Below are positions 7,749 through 16,338 of a DNA stretch of 64,000 bases, piece after piece. The position numbers and the translations under genes are program-made. How positions within the stretch are numbered: the stretch's first letter is position 1; each line of letters opens with the position of its first letter. Under the pieces are notes generated by a model. That model did not search any database. It was not told where the DNA came from and saw nothing but the letters and a program-made list of their open reading frames with translations. The DNA is taken from the NCBI GenBank assembly GCA_963777485.1, contig CAVZQP010000001.1:868001-932000 (forward strand), in the 5' to 3' direction. Source of the stretch: Bog-473 sp963777485 (lineage in GTDB: Bacteria > Actinomycetota > Acidimicrobiia > Acidimicrobiales > RAAP-2).

Positions 7749-8885
7749 TCAGGACATCCCGAACCAGCGGCGCCGGCGACTCGCTCCGAATTCGACTTTC
7801 GACGCAGCCATCTCCTCCGAGGCCTCGATGAACTTGCCCACCGGAGCCGGGCCGCTCAGAAAGTCCCCGTCGAACCGAGCCACTTTGGGACCACCGAACT
7901 CGATGTAACAGGTCACCTTGCCCTTGAACGGCTCCGGGGCGGCGCCACCTCGGAGTTGGTGCACGAGCACGTCGGCGAGGGTGTCCGCCTCGTTCTCGGC
8001 GATCACGCCGACCCGCGGCACGGGGGCACTGGTCACGTCGCCGATGGCGTAGACGTTCTCGAACTTCGTCGCGAAGTTCCGGTGGTCCACACCGATCCAA
8101 CCGTCTTCCTCCACCAACGCCGACTCCTCGACCACCTGAGGCGCCCGATGGACCGGTATGGCGAGGAACAGCGAATACGGGATGGTCTGTCCATCCGAGA
8201 GAGTCGCTGTCTTGGTAGTCGGGTCCAGCGCGGTGGTCTTCGTCTGGGGCCACCAGCCGATGTCCCGCTCCTCGCACGCTCTGAGAATGCCGTTCGATGC
8301 CTCGTCAGAGATCGGGATGGGCTTGGCCATGGGGCTGATGACCTTGATGGTCGAGGCGTCGCGTAGGCCGCGCTTCTCCAGGTAGTCGTGCAGCATGATG
8401 GCCGTCTCGAACGGTGCAGCCGGACACTTGAAGAAGTTCCCGAGCACGCCCACGATCGCGTCGCCGCCCTCAAAGGTGGGCAGCACGGCACGGACGCGGT
8501 TTGCTCCTTCGACGGAGTAGTACTCAGTTCCCTCCTCGACGACGCCCGGAGTGGCCGCCGGGTTGAGGTCAGCTCCGAGGGCCACGACGAGGATGTCCGA
8601 TTCGTAGGTCGCAGCGTTGGTGACCACGCGCTGGTTCTCGGGATCGATGGAGAGGATCGTCTCACGGACGAAGCGGACGCTCGGCTTGTCGATCCTCGAA
8701 TAGGGGAGGCGGACGGCGTCGAGGTCGGCGCGTCCGTACATGAGATCGAGTTTGGAGAACCCGAATACGAAGGCGTCGCTCTTGTCGATGATCGTGACGT
8801 CGACCTCGCTCGGGACGTCCTCCGACAGGCGCGTGGCGAGTTGCAGGCCGGCGAAGCCGGCGCCGAGGATCACTACCTTCTTCAT
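7749..8885 (-). CDS. FAD-dependent oxidoreductase, SQR/NDH-2-like
   Basis: 378 residues of the sulfide:quinone oxidoreductase/type II NADH dehydrogenase fold. The N-terminal FAD loop is ILGAGFAG (GxGxxG at 8-13), the acidic end of beta-2 is TIIDKSD, and the second FAD contact is NVYAIGDVTS. Cys154 sits in NFFKCPAAPFE, the place where SQR-like proteins carry a redox Cys. The other two SQR cysteines are not evident, so true sulfide oxidation is doubtful. ATG 8885 has a strong GGAGGG site; the in-frame upstream extension is not needed. It follows the alcohol dehydrogenase gene by 62 bp and is probably third in a leftward unit, where it may pass electrons to the quinone pool or a soluble acceptor. 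Confidence 0.85.
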   Translation of the reverse strand: MKKVVILGAGFAGLQLATRLSEDVPSEVDVTIIDKSDAFVFGFSKLDLMYGRADLDAVRLPYSRIDKPSVRFVRETILSIDPENQRVVTNAATYESDILVVALGADLNPAATPGVVEEGTEYYSVEGANRVRAVLPTFEGGDAIVGVLGNFFKCPAAPFETAIMLHDYLEKRGLRDASTIKVISPMAKPIPISDEASNGILRACEERDIGWWPQTKTTALDPTTKTATLSDGQTIPYSLFLAIPVHRAPQVVEESALVEEDGWIGVDHRNFATKFENVYAIGDVTSAPVPRVGVIAENEADTLADVLVHQLRGGAAPEPFKGKVTCYIEFGGPKVARFDGDFLSGPAPVGKFIEASEEMAASKVEFGASRRRRWFGMS

Positions 8886-8947
8886 GGTCCCTCCTTCGAA
8901 CCGCCTCGCGATACGGCGTCGTGCGCGTGAGCAGTATGGACCAGATG

Positions 8948-10036
8948 TCAATCCGGGGCGAAGACCGCGTGCATCGGCGTGTCGAGGTCGCCGTTCGACA
9001 ACGACTCGAGCAGAGCGGGCAGATCATCGAAGCCCACCACGCCCCGTTCGATTGACGAGAGCGGAAGTTGGGTCTTTGCCAGGAGATCGAGCCCCGCCTT
9101 GTAGTCGGCGACATCCACGCCCAGGACACCGACGAGGCGGATCTCCTTATAGACGATCAGATCCATGTTCGAGCCCGCCGGCATGGGACCGCCCCGGATG
9201 CCGGCCACGACGACCGTGCCTTCGCCTCGGACGATCTGGAGAGACTGATCGAATGCTCCAGGTGATTTCGCGGTGACGTCGACCACCACGTCGGCCCCCC
9301 GCCCGGCGGCGGCGCGGAGGGCACGAGCCGGGTCCTCTTCGGTCACGTCGACGACGAGGTCCGCCCCGAAGGCGCGGGCCGTGTTCAGCCGGGAACGGTC
9401 CCGCGGGCCGGCTCCAGTGACCATGACGAACGCGGCGCCGGCGGCGCGCGCCGCGACGAGGGAGCACAGGCCTCGGATTCCGGGACCGAGGACCGCGACG
9501 ACGTCACCGGGACCCGTCTGCGGGACTGTTGCCCCCCAGCGCACCCCGGCACCCATCGGGTTGAACAGCGTCGCCGTGACGGGGTCGAGCCCATCGGGGA
9601 CCTTCAACAGCATGCTGTCCTTGCCCAGGTACTGGTACTGGGCGTACCCGCCCCAGAGGCCGGGGCTGCGCTCCGCAGGCACGAACCCATAGGAGTCACC
9701 GATGCCGTGGTTACGACAGTGGCGGTAGTCACCTGCGCTACAGCGCTCGCACGTCCGGCACGACTGGAACACCTCGACGGCGACGCGGTCGCCCGAAGTC
9801 ACGTGCCATCGCTCCGCGGCCCCTGCGCCGATCTCCTCGATCACCCCCACGCTCTCGTGTCCCGGGATGAAGGCGAAGCCACCGAAGAGATGGCCGGAGA
9901 ATTGCTCGTGGTCCGTGCCGCACAGCCCGCAAGCCTCGACCCGCAAGAGGGCGTCGTCGTCGCCGATCTCGGGTCGAGGAAACTCGCGGCGACGGAGCGT
10001 GCGGGGCGCTTCCAGCACCATTGCCGAGACGCTCAT
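8948..10036 (-). CDS. Zinc-dependent medium-chain alcohol dehydrogenase
   Basis: 362 residues of the MDR zinc alcohol dehydrogenase family. Catalytic zinc ligands are in ACGLCGTDHEQFSGH and in PGHESVG. The structural zinc is held by four Cys in CRTCERCSAGDYRHC. The cofactor domain has AVLGPGIRGLCS as the dinucleotide loop. It oxidises an alcohol to a ketone or aldehyde with NAD(P). ATG 10036 starts 20 bp after the stop of the Baeyer-Villiger monooxygenase gene, so the two are almost surely one transcript. In such pairs the dehydrogenase either makes the ketone that the monooxygenase oxidises or handles the alcohol released from the ester. Confidence 0.92.
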   Translation of the reverse strand: MSVSAMVLEAPRTLRRREFPRPEIGDDDALLRVEACGLCGTDHEQFSGHLFGGFAFIPGHESVGVIEEIGAGAAERWHVTSGDRVAVEVFQSCRTCERCSAGDYRHCRNHGIGDSYGFVPAERSPGLWGGYAQYQYLGKDSMLLKVPDGLDPVTATLFNPMGAGVRWGATVPQTGPGDVVAVLGPGIRGLCSLVAARAAGAAFVMVTGAGPRDRSRLNTARAFGADLVVDVTEEDPARALRAAAGRGADVVVDVTAKSPGAFDQSLQIVRGEGTVVVAGIRGGPMPAGSNMDLIVYKEIRLVGVLGVDVADYKAGLDLLAKTQLPLSSIERGVVGFDDLPALLESLSNGDLDTPMHAVFAPD

Positions 10037-10056
10037 GGGTGGGAGAGTGCCGGCGC

Positions 10057-11868
10057 TCAGCTGCGCAGCTCGAGCCCGTCGAAGTCGCCGGCCTCGCGCC
10101 AGTCCGCCAACAGTTGGAAGAACGCCATGGGGCCGTTGCCGTACGACGTGCCGAGAAAACCTCCCGCTGCCGGCTGTCCCTCGTTGTTGTAGTAGCCCGG
10201 GGTGCACTGCTCCTGAAAAGCCCGAAAGTCGCGGGCCGATTCCGTCAAAGCGGTGAGCCAAGCATCTTCGCCCTCCGTTGTCGCCTCGACCACGAGGTCG
10301 TGTTCGACGGCGTGGCTGAGGACGTGACACGCGTGCCGGCTGGCTTCTTCGAGAAGGTGGGGGTAGTTGACCGTAAAGCCACCTTGTGTGTGCCCGAGGA
10401 CGAACATGTTGGGAAATCCGTGGACATGCATGCCGTGCACGGAACGCATGCCGTCCTTCCAGTGGCCGGAGAGCGTGTTCCCGTCGGCACCCACGACGTC
10501 GTAGCCCGCGCGTCGGGTGTAATCGGTCCCGACCTCAAAGCCGGTGGCGAAGATGATGCAATCCACCTCGTATTCCTGTCCTGCGGCAACGACACCCTTG
10601 GCGGTGATCTTCTCGACGCCCCGTCCGTCGGTGTCGACCAACGACACCGTGTCCAGGTTGAAGGCCTGGAGGTACTCGTCGTGGAAGCACGGCCGTTTGC
10701 AGAACTGCCGGTACCACGGCTTCAGCGCCTCCGCAGTACTGGAATCAGCGACGACCGTATCGACCCGTGACCGGATCTGCTCCATCTTCTCGAAGTCGGC
10801 CATCTCGAGCACCGCGGCCAGGTCCCCGCCGAGGGCATCCCCGCTGTTCCGGTCGCGCAGCCTCGTGAGGAGCTTCCCGATGATGTCGGTCCACCCGTCC
10901 ATGACCAGGTCCTGCTCCGCGATTCCACCCGACGTGAGCAGCGTGAAGTTCTCCATTCGCTCTTTTTGCCACCCGGGGCCGAGCGAGGCCGCCCAGGCCG
11001 GATCGGTGGGCCGGTTGGCCCGGACGTCGATGGAGGAAGGCGTCCGTTGGAAGACGTAGAGCTGTCGGGCGGCCCGCGCGACGTGCGGAACAACCTGCAC
11101 TGCAGTCGCACCCGTCCCGATGATGGCGACACGCTTGTCTCGCAGTCCGACGAGGTCTCCGTCTGCGTCGCCACCGGTGTAGTCGTAGTCCCATCGGCTC
11201 GTGTGGAAGGTGTGACCGCCGAACGTCTCGATGCCGGTGATGCCCGGCAGCTTCGGACGGTGCAGGGGCCCGTTGCCCATGACCAGGAACCGCGCCGACA
11301 TCGAATCGCCACGATCCGTCCGGATCGTCCAGCGTTGCCGGGTTGTGTCCCACTCGATGCCCGTGACCTCCGTGGAGAGACAGGCGTTGTCGTAGAGATC
11401 GAAGTGGGAGGCGATGCGACGACAGTGGTCCAGGATCTCGGGCGCGTGGGCGTACTTCTCGGTCGGGACGTACGACGTCTCCTCCAGGAAGGGGAGGTAC
11501 ACGTAGGACTCGACGTCGCACTGGGCGCCTGGATAGCGGTTCCAGTACCAGGTGCCTCCGAAGTCCCCGCCCTTCTCGATGATCCTGATGTCGTCGATGC
11601 CGGCTTGTCGGAGGCTGGCCCCGGTGATGAGACCGGCGAAGCCACCACCGATGATCGCCACCGTGATGTCATCGTGAAGCGCAGGGCGATCTGAGTGCGC
11701 GACATAGGGGTCGTGCAGGTAGGGGGCGAAGGCGCCGGCGATCTCGATGTACTGCGCGTTGCCCTCGGCTCGGAGCCGCTTGTCGCGCTCCATGCGGTAC
11801 TTCTCGCGCAGGGCGTCGGGATCGAAGTCCGGGCTTGACTTCAGGGCGGTGCGCTCGTCGATGCTCAC
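10057..11868 (-). CDS. Type I Baeyer-Villiger-like flavin monooxygenase
   Basis: 603 residues. FAD loop IIGGGFAGL, NADP loop IIGTGATAVQ, and between them FGGHTFHTSRWDY, which fits the type I BVMO fingerprint FxGxxxHxxxW[P/D]. A further FATGFEVG motif is typical. These enzymes insert oxygen next to a ketone to make an ester or lactone using NADPH and O2. The about 80-residue extension before the FAD loop resembles the larger acetone/phenylacetone monooxygenase group. GTG start 11868; the open frame extends far upstream but without family similarity. A TACGCT box (11914-11919) and a 10-codon upstream frame ending in a GTGA overlap with this start suggest a short leader peptide. Followed by the alcohol dehydrogenase gene. 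Confidence 0.9.
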   Translation of the reverse strand: MSIDERTALKSSPDFDPDALREKYRMERDKRLRAEGNAQYIEIAGAFAPYLHDPYVAHSDRPALHDDITVAIIGGGFAGLITGASLRQAGIDDIRIIEKGGDFGGTWYWNRYPGAQCDVESYVYLPFLEETSYVPTEKYAHAPEILDHCRRIASHFDLYDNACLSTEVTGIEWDTTRQRWTIRTDRGDSMSARFLVMGNGPLHRPKLPGITGIETFGGHTFHTSRWDYDYTGGDADGDLVGLRDKRVAIIGTGATAVQVVPHVARAARQLYVFQRTPSSIDVRANRPTDPAWAASLGPGWQKERMENFTLLTSGGIAEQDLVMDGWTDIIGKLLTRLRDRNSGDALGGDLAAVLEMADFEKMEQIRSRVDTVVADSSTAEALKPWYRQFCKRPCFHDEYLQAFNLDTVSLVDTDGRGVEKITAKGVVAAGQEYEVDCIIFATGFEVGTDYTRRAGYDVVGADGNTLSGHWKDGMRSVHGMHVHGFPNMFVLGHTQGGFTVNYPHLLEEASRHACHVLSHAVEHDLVVEATTEGEDAWLTALTESARDFRAFQEQCTPGYYNNEGQPAAGGFLGTSYGNGPMAFFQLLADWREAGDFDGLELRS

Positions 11869-11897
11869 GCGACTGGGTTCTCGGTGTTCGGCCTCAT
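11865..11897 (-). other. Possible upstream leader ORF (10 codons)
   Basis: ATG 11897 encodes MRPNTENPVA and its TGA overlaps the monooxygenase start codon as GTGA. A TACGCT -10 lies 16 nt before it. The overlap would couple translation of the weakly initiated GTG to the leader. Seen only as sequence pattern. Confidence 0.3.
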
Positions 11898-11968
11898 GGT
11901 GCTCAGGGCCGGCAGCGTACCAACGACGCCCTCCGAAGTCCGGTGGGGACGGACCCCACTCGCGATCT

Positions 11969-13405
11969 CTAGCTGTTACCGGTGGACCCGCTGGTGCCGG
12001 CGAAGGCCTGGTTGCCGTCGCCACCATGGCCGTGGCCCTTGCCACCGGGACCTGGCGGTGTGGGCTGGGTCGTCGGCACGGTGGTCGTCGGGACGGTGGC
12101 GCCGGTGGACTGGAGCTCGTCCGCGACGTCCTGGAACTGTGTCCCGCTGATACCTCCGCCCGCGTACAACACACCGGCCAAGGTGAGGGTCGCTTGGGCG
12201 GCCGTCTCGCGTGCGGCGCCGGCCTTGGCGGCGGCGGTGGCCTCGAGGGAGGTTGCGAGCGCTGCGTCGCCAGGCAGCCCGCCGCCCGCGACCGACGTGG
12301 CCAGCTGGCGTAGGGCTGTGGCCTGTGGGTCTCGCCCTGACCTGGCTTGGTGATGCACCGCGGTCGTTCGGGAGGCCGCGGTTCCGTGCTGTGGTGCCGA
12401 CTGGCCGGGCGTCAGCAGGAAGAGGAGGAGCAGGAGGAGGAGGACGATCAGTGCCGCGGCACCCGGAAGGACGAAGCGGCGCCACCGGTGCGACGCCGGC
12501 GAACCCGACGCGGGCGGAGACGGGAGGACCGACGTGCGGGGCGGCGCCGGGAGTACCGCGGTGGCATTCTCGATGGGCTCGGTCGCAGCAACCGCTGCAG
12601 CGCCGAGCGGCGAGGGCTTCTTTCGCTCGCGCAGCGCGTGGAGCATCTCCTCCGCCGAAGAGAAGCGCTGGCGCGGGTCGGTCGCAAGTGCCTTCGCCGC
12701 GATGGGCCGGAATTCGGGCGGGAGCTCTCGGTCCTGGTTCTCTCCCGGCAGCAAACGGCGGCCGGACAGTGCCTCGACCATGACGGCGCCGACCGAATAC
12801 AAGTCCGACTGGACCGTGGCGGAGTGGCCGGCTCGCCGTTCGGGGGCGAGGTACCCGGGAGTCCCGAGCACGACGCCCGTCATGGTCATGTCGGAGGTCG
12901 CATCCGACGCGGCCAAGGCGTCGAAGCTCTTCGCGATCCCGAAGTCGGTGATGCGAGCGTGGCGGTCGTCGTCGATCAGGATGTTGCTCGGCTTGATGTC
13001 GCGGTGGAGCACGCCGAACCGGTGGGCGGCGGCCAAGGCGCCCAGCGTGTCGGTCATGAGCGCGGCGAGACGCTCGGGTGGCATCGGCCCGCGGGCGCCT
13101 TCGTCACGCAGCGTGCGGCCGGGGAGACGCTCCATCACGAGGTAGGAGACCGCACCGTCCTCTCCGTAGTCGAGGACGGCCACGATGTTGGGGTGCACCA
13201 GCCGCGCCGAGATACGGGCCTCCTGTTGGAAGCGCTTCCGCATGCCCGGCAGGGCCTCGGTCTCCGGGCGCAAGATCTTGACGGCGACCGGGCGCTCCAG
13301 GCGCTCGTCGAAGGCGTCGAACACCCTCGCCATGCCGCCTTCGCCCAGAAGCGCATGGAGACGGTAACGGCCTCCGATCATCCCTACGACCGCGCGCGCC
13401 TCCAC
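11969..13405 (-). CDS. Membrane-anchored Ser/Thr protein kinase
   Basis: 478 residues. The kinase domain has all landmarks: GEGGMARVF glycine loop (21-29), Lys43 in VAVKIL, HRDIKPSNIL catalytic loop, DFG in ITDFGIAKS and an APE motif in YLAPERRAG, the bacterial PknB/Hanks type. After a Pro/Ala linker there is one transmembrane helix (FVLPGAAALIVLLLLLLLFLL) and an outer region of about 140 residues. That region has an Ala-rich helical part, a Thr/Pro/Gly stretch and a Gly/His tail. There are no PASTA repeats, so the outer ligand differs from that of PknB. GTG start 13405, with TAGACA 6 nt upstream (possible leaderless). Probably a monocistronic signalling gene. Confidence 0.93.
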   Translation of the reverse strand: MEARAVVGMIGGRYRLHALLGEGGMARVFDAFDERLERPVAVKILRPETEALPGMRKRFQQEARISARLVHPNIVAVLDYGEDGAVSYLVMERLPGRTLRDEGARGPMPPERLAALMTDTLGALAAAHRFGVLHRDIKPSNILIDDDRHARITDFGIAKSFDALAASDATSDMTMTGVVLGTPGYLAPERRAGHSATVQSDLYSVGAVMVEALSGRRLLPGENQDRELPPEFRPIAAKALATDPRQRFSSAEEMLHALRERKKPSPLGAAAVAATEPIENATAVLPAPPRTSVLPSPPASGSPASHRWRRFVLPGAAALIVLLLLLLLFLLTPGQSAPQHGTAASRTTAVHHQARSGRDPQATALRQLATSVAGGGLPGDAALATSLEATAAAKAGAARETAAQATLTLAGVLYAGGGISGTQFQDVADELQSTGATVPTTTVPTTQPTPPGPGGKGHGHGGDGNQAFAGTSGSTGNS

Positions 13406-13502
13406 CCGTGTTGTCTACCCGTGGGCAACGGGGACTAGTCCTGCCCTCGATCCGTCGATCGCGTACGGGCGTGACCAGGAAGTACGCGACAGTACGGGTC
13501 TC

Positions 13503-14453
13503 TCAAGGGGCGTCGTCCCGCAGCTCGGCCAGGACCGCCATTTCACCCATGACAGTGATCACGTCCGCTGGCGACTCGTCGCCGAAGTCGCGGTACAGGG
13601 CGCGGATGTTCGCCACCACCCTTTCCGCTTCGCCCCAACCCGCGTACGGGCCGAGGTCGATGTCCTGCGCCGCCTCGAGGGCCGACATCCCGGCGTCGTG
13701 GCGGAGCCGCGCTTCGGTCGTCAGGAACTCGAAATAGCCCTTGAGGTCCGTCACGGCAGACGGCGCCGCCAGTGGCCCGTGTCCCGGCACGATCACGGAC
13801 GCGTCGAGCTCGAGCACGCGGTCGCAGGCGGCGATCCAGTTGGCGACGGGACCGGCCCACACGATCGGGTGGCCGCCGTGAAAGAGGATGTCGCCGGTGA
13901 AGACGACCCCGTCGTCTGGGAGGTGGACCACGACGTCGCCCGCCGTATGGGCCGGGCCGACTTCGAGCAGGGTGACCGCACGGTCAGCGATCGACAGGTC
14001 GAGCCGGCCCTCGAACGTCGTGGTCGGCAGCGCGGTCTCGATGTCGTCGAAGGAGAAGGGTGCGAAGATGCGGGCCAGGAACTCTCCGGCCGCGCCGAGC
14101 GTAGGCGCCGCGCGCACAACTCCTGCCATCGCCGAGGCCGGCAGCTGCATCATCTCCTCGGCGCAGCGGGCCGACGCGACGATGTCCGAGTCCGCCACGA
14201 GCGCGTTGCCGTAGCAGTGGTCCCCGTTGGCGTGGGTGTTGACCACGGTGTCGATCCGTTCGGCCGCGGGCGTCACACGGCGCATTGTCTCGAGCATCTC
14301 TCCCGTCAGCCTGAGATCGAAGAGGGTGTCGACCAGGAGTGAGGTGCGGTCCCCGGTCACGAGACCTGCGTTGGACCACCCCCAGCCGCCGTCGGGTTGC
14401 AGATAGGCCCAGACGCCGTCGGCAACCTCGTGCAAACCTTTCGTGTACGGCAC
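13503..14453 (-). CDS. Metallo-beta-lactamase fold hydrolase
   Basis: 316 residues. The zinc motif reads THANGDHCYG, a variant of HxHxDH with Asn in the second ligand position. Further ligands are probably in GPAHTAGD, FTGDILFHGG and PGHGPLA. The fold covers lactonases, thioesterases, glyoxalase II and sulfatases; the NGDH variant occurs in a group often found beside catabolic genes. The GTG at 14453 (VPYTKGLHEVADGVWAYL) fits the family N-terminus; the open frame further upstream is not coding-like. It lies 43 bp downstream of the GMC oxidoreductase gene in the same leftward series and could hydrolyse a lactone made by that enzyme (inference). Confidence 0.84.
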   Translation of the reverse strand: MPYTKGLHEVADGVWAYLQPDGGWGWSNAGLVTGDRTSLLVDTLFDLRLTGEMLETMRRVTPAAERIDTVVNTHANGDHCYGNALVADSDIVASARCAEEMMQLPASAMAGVVRAAPTLGAAGEFLARIFAPFSFDDIETALPTTTFEGRLDLSIADRAVTLLEVGPAHTAGDVVVHLPDDGVVFTGDILFHGGHPIVWAGPVANWIAACDRVLELDASVIVPGHGPLAAPSAVTDLKGYFEFLTTEARLRHDAGMSALEAAQDIDLGPYAGWGEAERVVANIRALYRDFGDESPADVITVMGEMAVLAELRDDAP

Positions 14454-14496
14454 GGCGCAAGTCTTGTCGCGACCGGGAGGTGCTGCTTCGGCGACC

Positions 14497-16308
14497 TCAG
14501 AGACCGACCGACGCCAACGCTGCGGTGATCGACGGGTCCGTGGAGACGGTCGGCGACCCGGTGGCGACGAACGGCGCACCACCGAACTCGTTGACGAGGA
14601 TCTTCTCAGCGGTCCTCGTGGCGAGCGCCTGGCAGGTGACCGTGGGGTTCGGCCCGCCCAGCGCATTGGCCAGTGCCGAATTGTCCGCGATGTACAGGCC
14701 GTCGACGAAGCGTGACTTCGCGTTCTCGTCGAGGACGGAGTCGGCCTCTGAGGTGCCCATGCGCATGGTCGATTGCACGTGCAAGATGAGGGGTGGCCAG
14801 TCGATCCGGATCACTTCCGTCGCCCCGGCACCGCGCAGCATCTCGCCCGCACGGCGAGCCATGAACTCGCGATTGGCAATCGTGCGGGCCGAGCGCGTGC
14901 CTCGTGGGAACTCCACCTTGGCGACCGGTCCTTGGTCGTCGGCGTTGAGGGATGACAGCGTGACGCGGTTCTGCGGCTCGACGTCGTCGTCAGTGAGGAC
15001 GAGCACGTTGATCAGCCTGTCGATGTTGGAGAGGATCTTCTTCATCGCCAACCCCATGGGCCGGCCCGCCGGTCCGTCCCAGGCTGGGTCGGTGAGGCCT
15101 TGGCCACCGAGGTCGGTGGCGTTCGCGCCGTTGTCGTAGTAACCCTGCATGCCCGCGTTGGAGAACATCAGGCTGAAGGCCTGCAAGGCGGGGGGCAGGC
15201 CGACCTGTTCCAGCCCGCCGTGTCCGGGCCAGTCCACCCGCGCCGAGGATCCCACTCCCCGTGAGCTGAAGGTGTCGTTCGGGAAGACGCCAACCAACCA
15301 GTCGAAGTAGTGGTCGGTGTAGCCCCGGCCCACCCAGTCGTTTGGATTGGGGAGACCGCTGTTCAACCAGAGCCTCGGGTTCTCCGTCGTGCCGCCCGCG
15401 AGGACGACGACCTTCGCCTCCTCTGTCGCCGAGGCTCCGCTGATCGTGTCCCGCCACGTCACCGCGGTGGCCCGCGGCGAGCCGTTGACCGTCGTGGTGG
15501 CGATATTGGTGGCGAAGGCGTTGGGGATCAGCGTCACGGCCCTACCGTGCGGGGCCCACGAGCCGGGGAGCCCTGCCGTCAAAGCCATAGGGACGTAGGA
15601 GACAAGCGTGGTGCGCTTGGCCTTGAGGTTGAAGGGAGACCCGAAGGGTTCCTTGCAGCCCTGGAAGCAATAGCCGCAGAACGTGCACCCCGTCCCTCCA
15701 GGGGAGACGGACTGGCCGAGAGGCACCGTGGTACGGCCCGCGGTCCCGCCCGGCTGGAGGATCGCATTCTCCTGCGCCCGGTAGGACGGCTGAGAGATGT
15801 TCTTGTTCGTGTTGTGCGGGATGCCCAGAGTTGCGGCGCCGGAGAAGAACACCTCCTCCTTCGTCCCCTCGGCCGCGGTCTGCACCGGGAGCGTCGCCTC
15901 CACCCACTCGTAGTACGGGATCAACTCGTTGTAGGTGAAGGGGAAGACGCGTGGGTCGTAGCTCGACGCGTCCGCGCCGGTGTACCCCATGAAGACCCCG
16001 GGCATCGCCCGGGGGCAATTGCCGTAGTAGTGGAGGGTGGTGCCGCCGACCCCAGAGAGCTGCCAGAGGAACGAATTCTGCGGCGTCTCGCGGTACCAGG
16101 CCGGTTGCGAACGGTCGGCCGGCCCGAACCGGAAGTACCCCGTCAGCGGGTTGTTGGCGTCGTTCTCCAGGTGGGTCCAGTCCGTCTCGGGGTCCGTGTA
16201 GAAGGGGCCGGCCTCGAGCATGACGACGTCGAGGCCCTGCGCGGCGAGTTCCTTCGCCACGACCGGTCCGCCGCCTCCGGCTCCGATCACGATCACGTCA
16301 ACGGCCAT
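14497..16308 (-). CDS. GMC-family FAD oxidoreductase
   Basis: 603 residues of the glucose-methanol-choline family, which oxidises alcohols, sugars or sterols. The FAD loop is VIVIGAGGGG (GxGxxG at 9-14) with LEAG following. The GMC signature region is WQLSGVGGTTLHYYGN, and the C-terminal catalytic end is ADNSALANALGGPNPTVTCQ, where the usual active-site His is not obvious (Asn-Pro remains). A Cys cluster CTFCGYCFQGC near residue 210 is unusual for simple GMC oxidases and resembles a metal or Fe-S binding loop found in the membrane gluconate/sorbitol dehydrogenase branch. It follows a Tat-exported protein gene by 30 bp, so the flavoprotein may be carried out of the cell as a complex. Confidence 0.88.
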   Translation of the reverse strand: MAVDVIVIGAGGGGPVVAKELAAQGLDVVMLEAGPFYTDPETDWTHLENDANNPLTGYFRFGPADRSQPAWYRETPQNSFLWQLSGVGGTTLHYYGNCPRAMPGVFMGYTGADASSYDPRVFPFTYNELIPYYEWVEATLPVQTAAEGTKEEVFFSGAATLGIPHNTNKNISQPSYRAQENAILQPGGTAGRTTVPLGQSVSPGGTGCTFCGYCFQGCKEPFGSPFNLKAKRTTLVSYVPMALTAGLPGSWAPHGRAVTLIPNAFATNIATTTVNGSPRATAVTWRDTISGASATEEAKVVVLAGGTTENPRLWLNSGLPNPNDWVGRGYTDHYFDWLVGVFPNDTFSSRGVGSSARVDWPGHGGLEQVGLPPALQAFSLMFSNAGMQGYYDNGANATDLGGQGLTDPAWDGPAGRPMGLAMKKILSNIDRLINVLVLTDDDVEPQNRVTLSSLNADDQGPVAKVEFPRGTRSARTIANREFMARRAGEMLRGAGATEVIRIDWPPLILHVQSTMRMGTSEADSVLDENAKSRFVDGLYIADNSALANALGGPNPTVTCQALATRTAEKILVNEFGGAPFVATGSPTVSTDPSITAALASVGL

Positions 16309-16338
16309 CGAGTACCTCCTGACGTCGTGGCGCGCGCA

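Noticed and set aside
7749..8885. True sulfide:quinone oxidoreductase
   Set aside because: Only one of the expected redox cysteines (Cys154) is evident, so sulfide oxidation is not supported.
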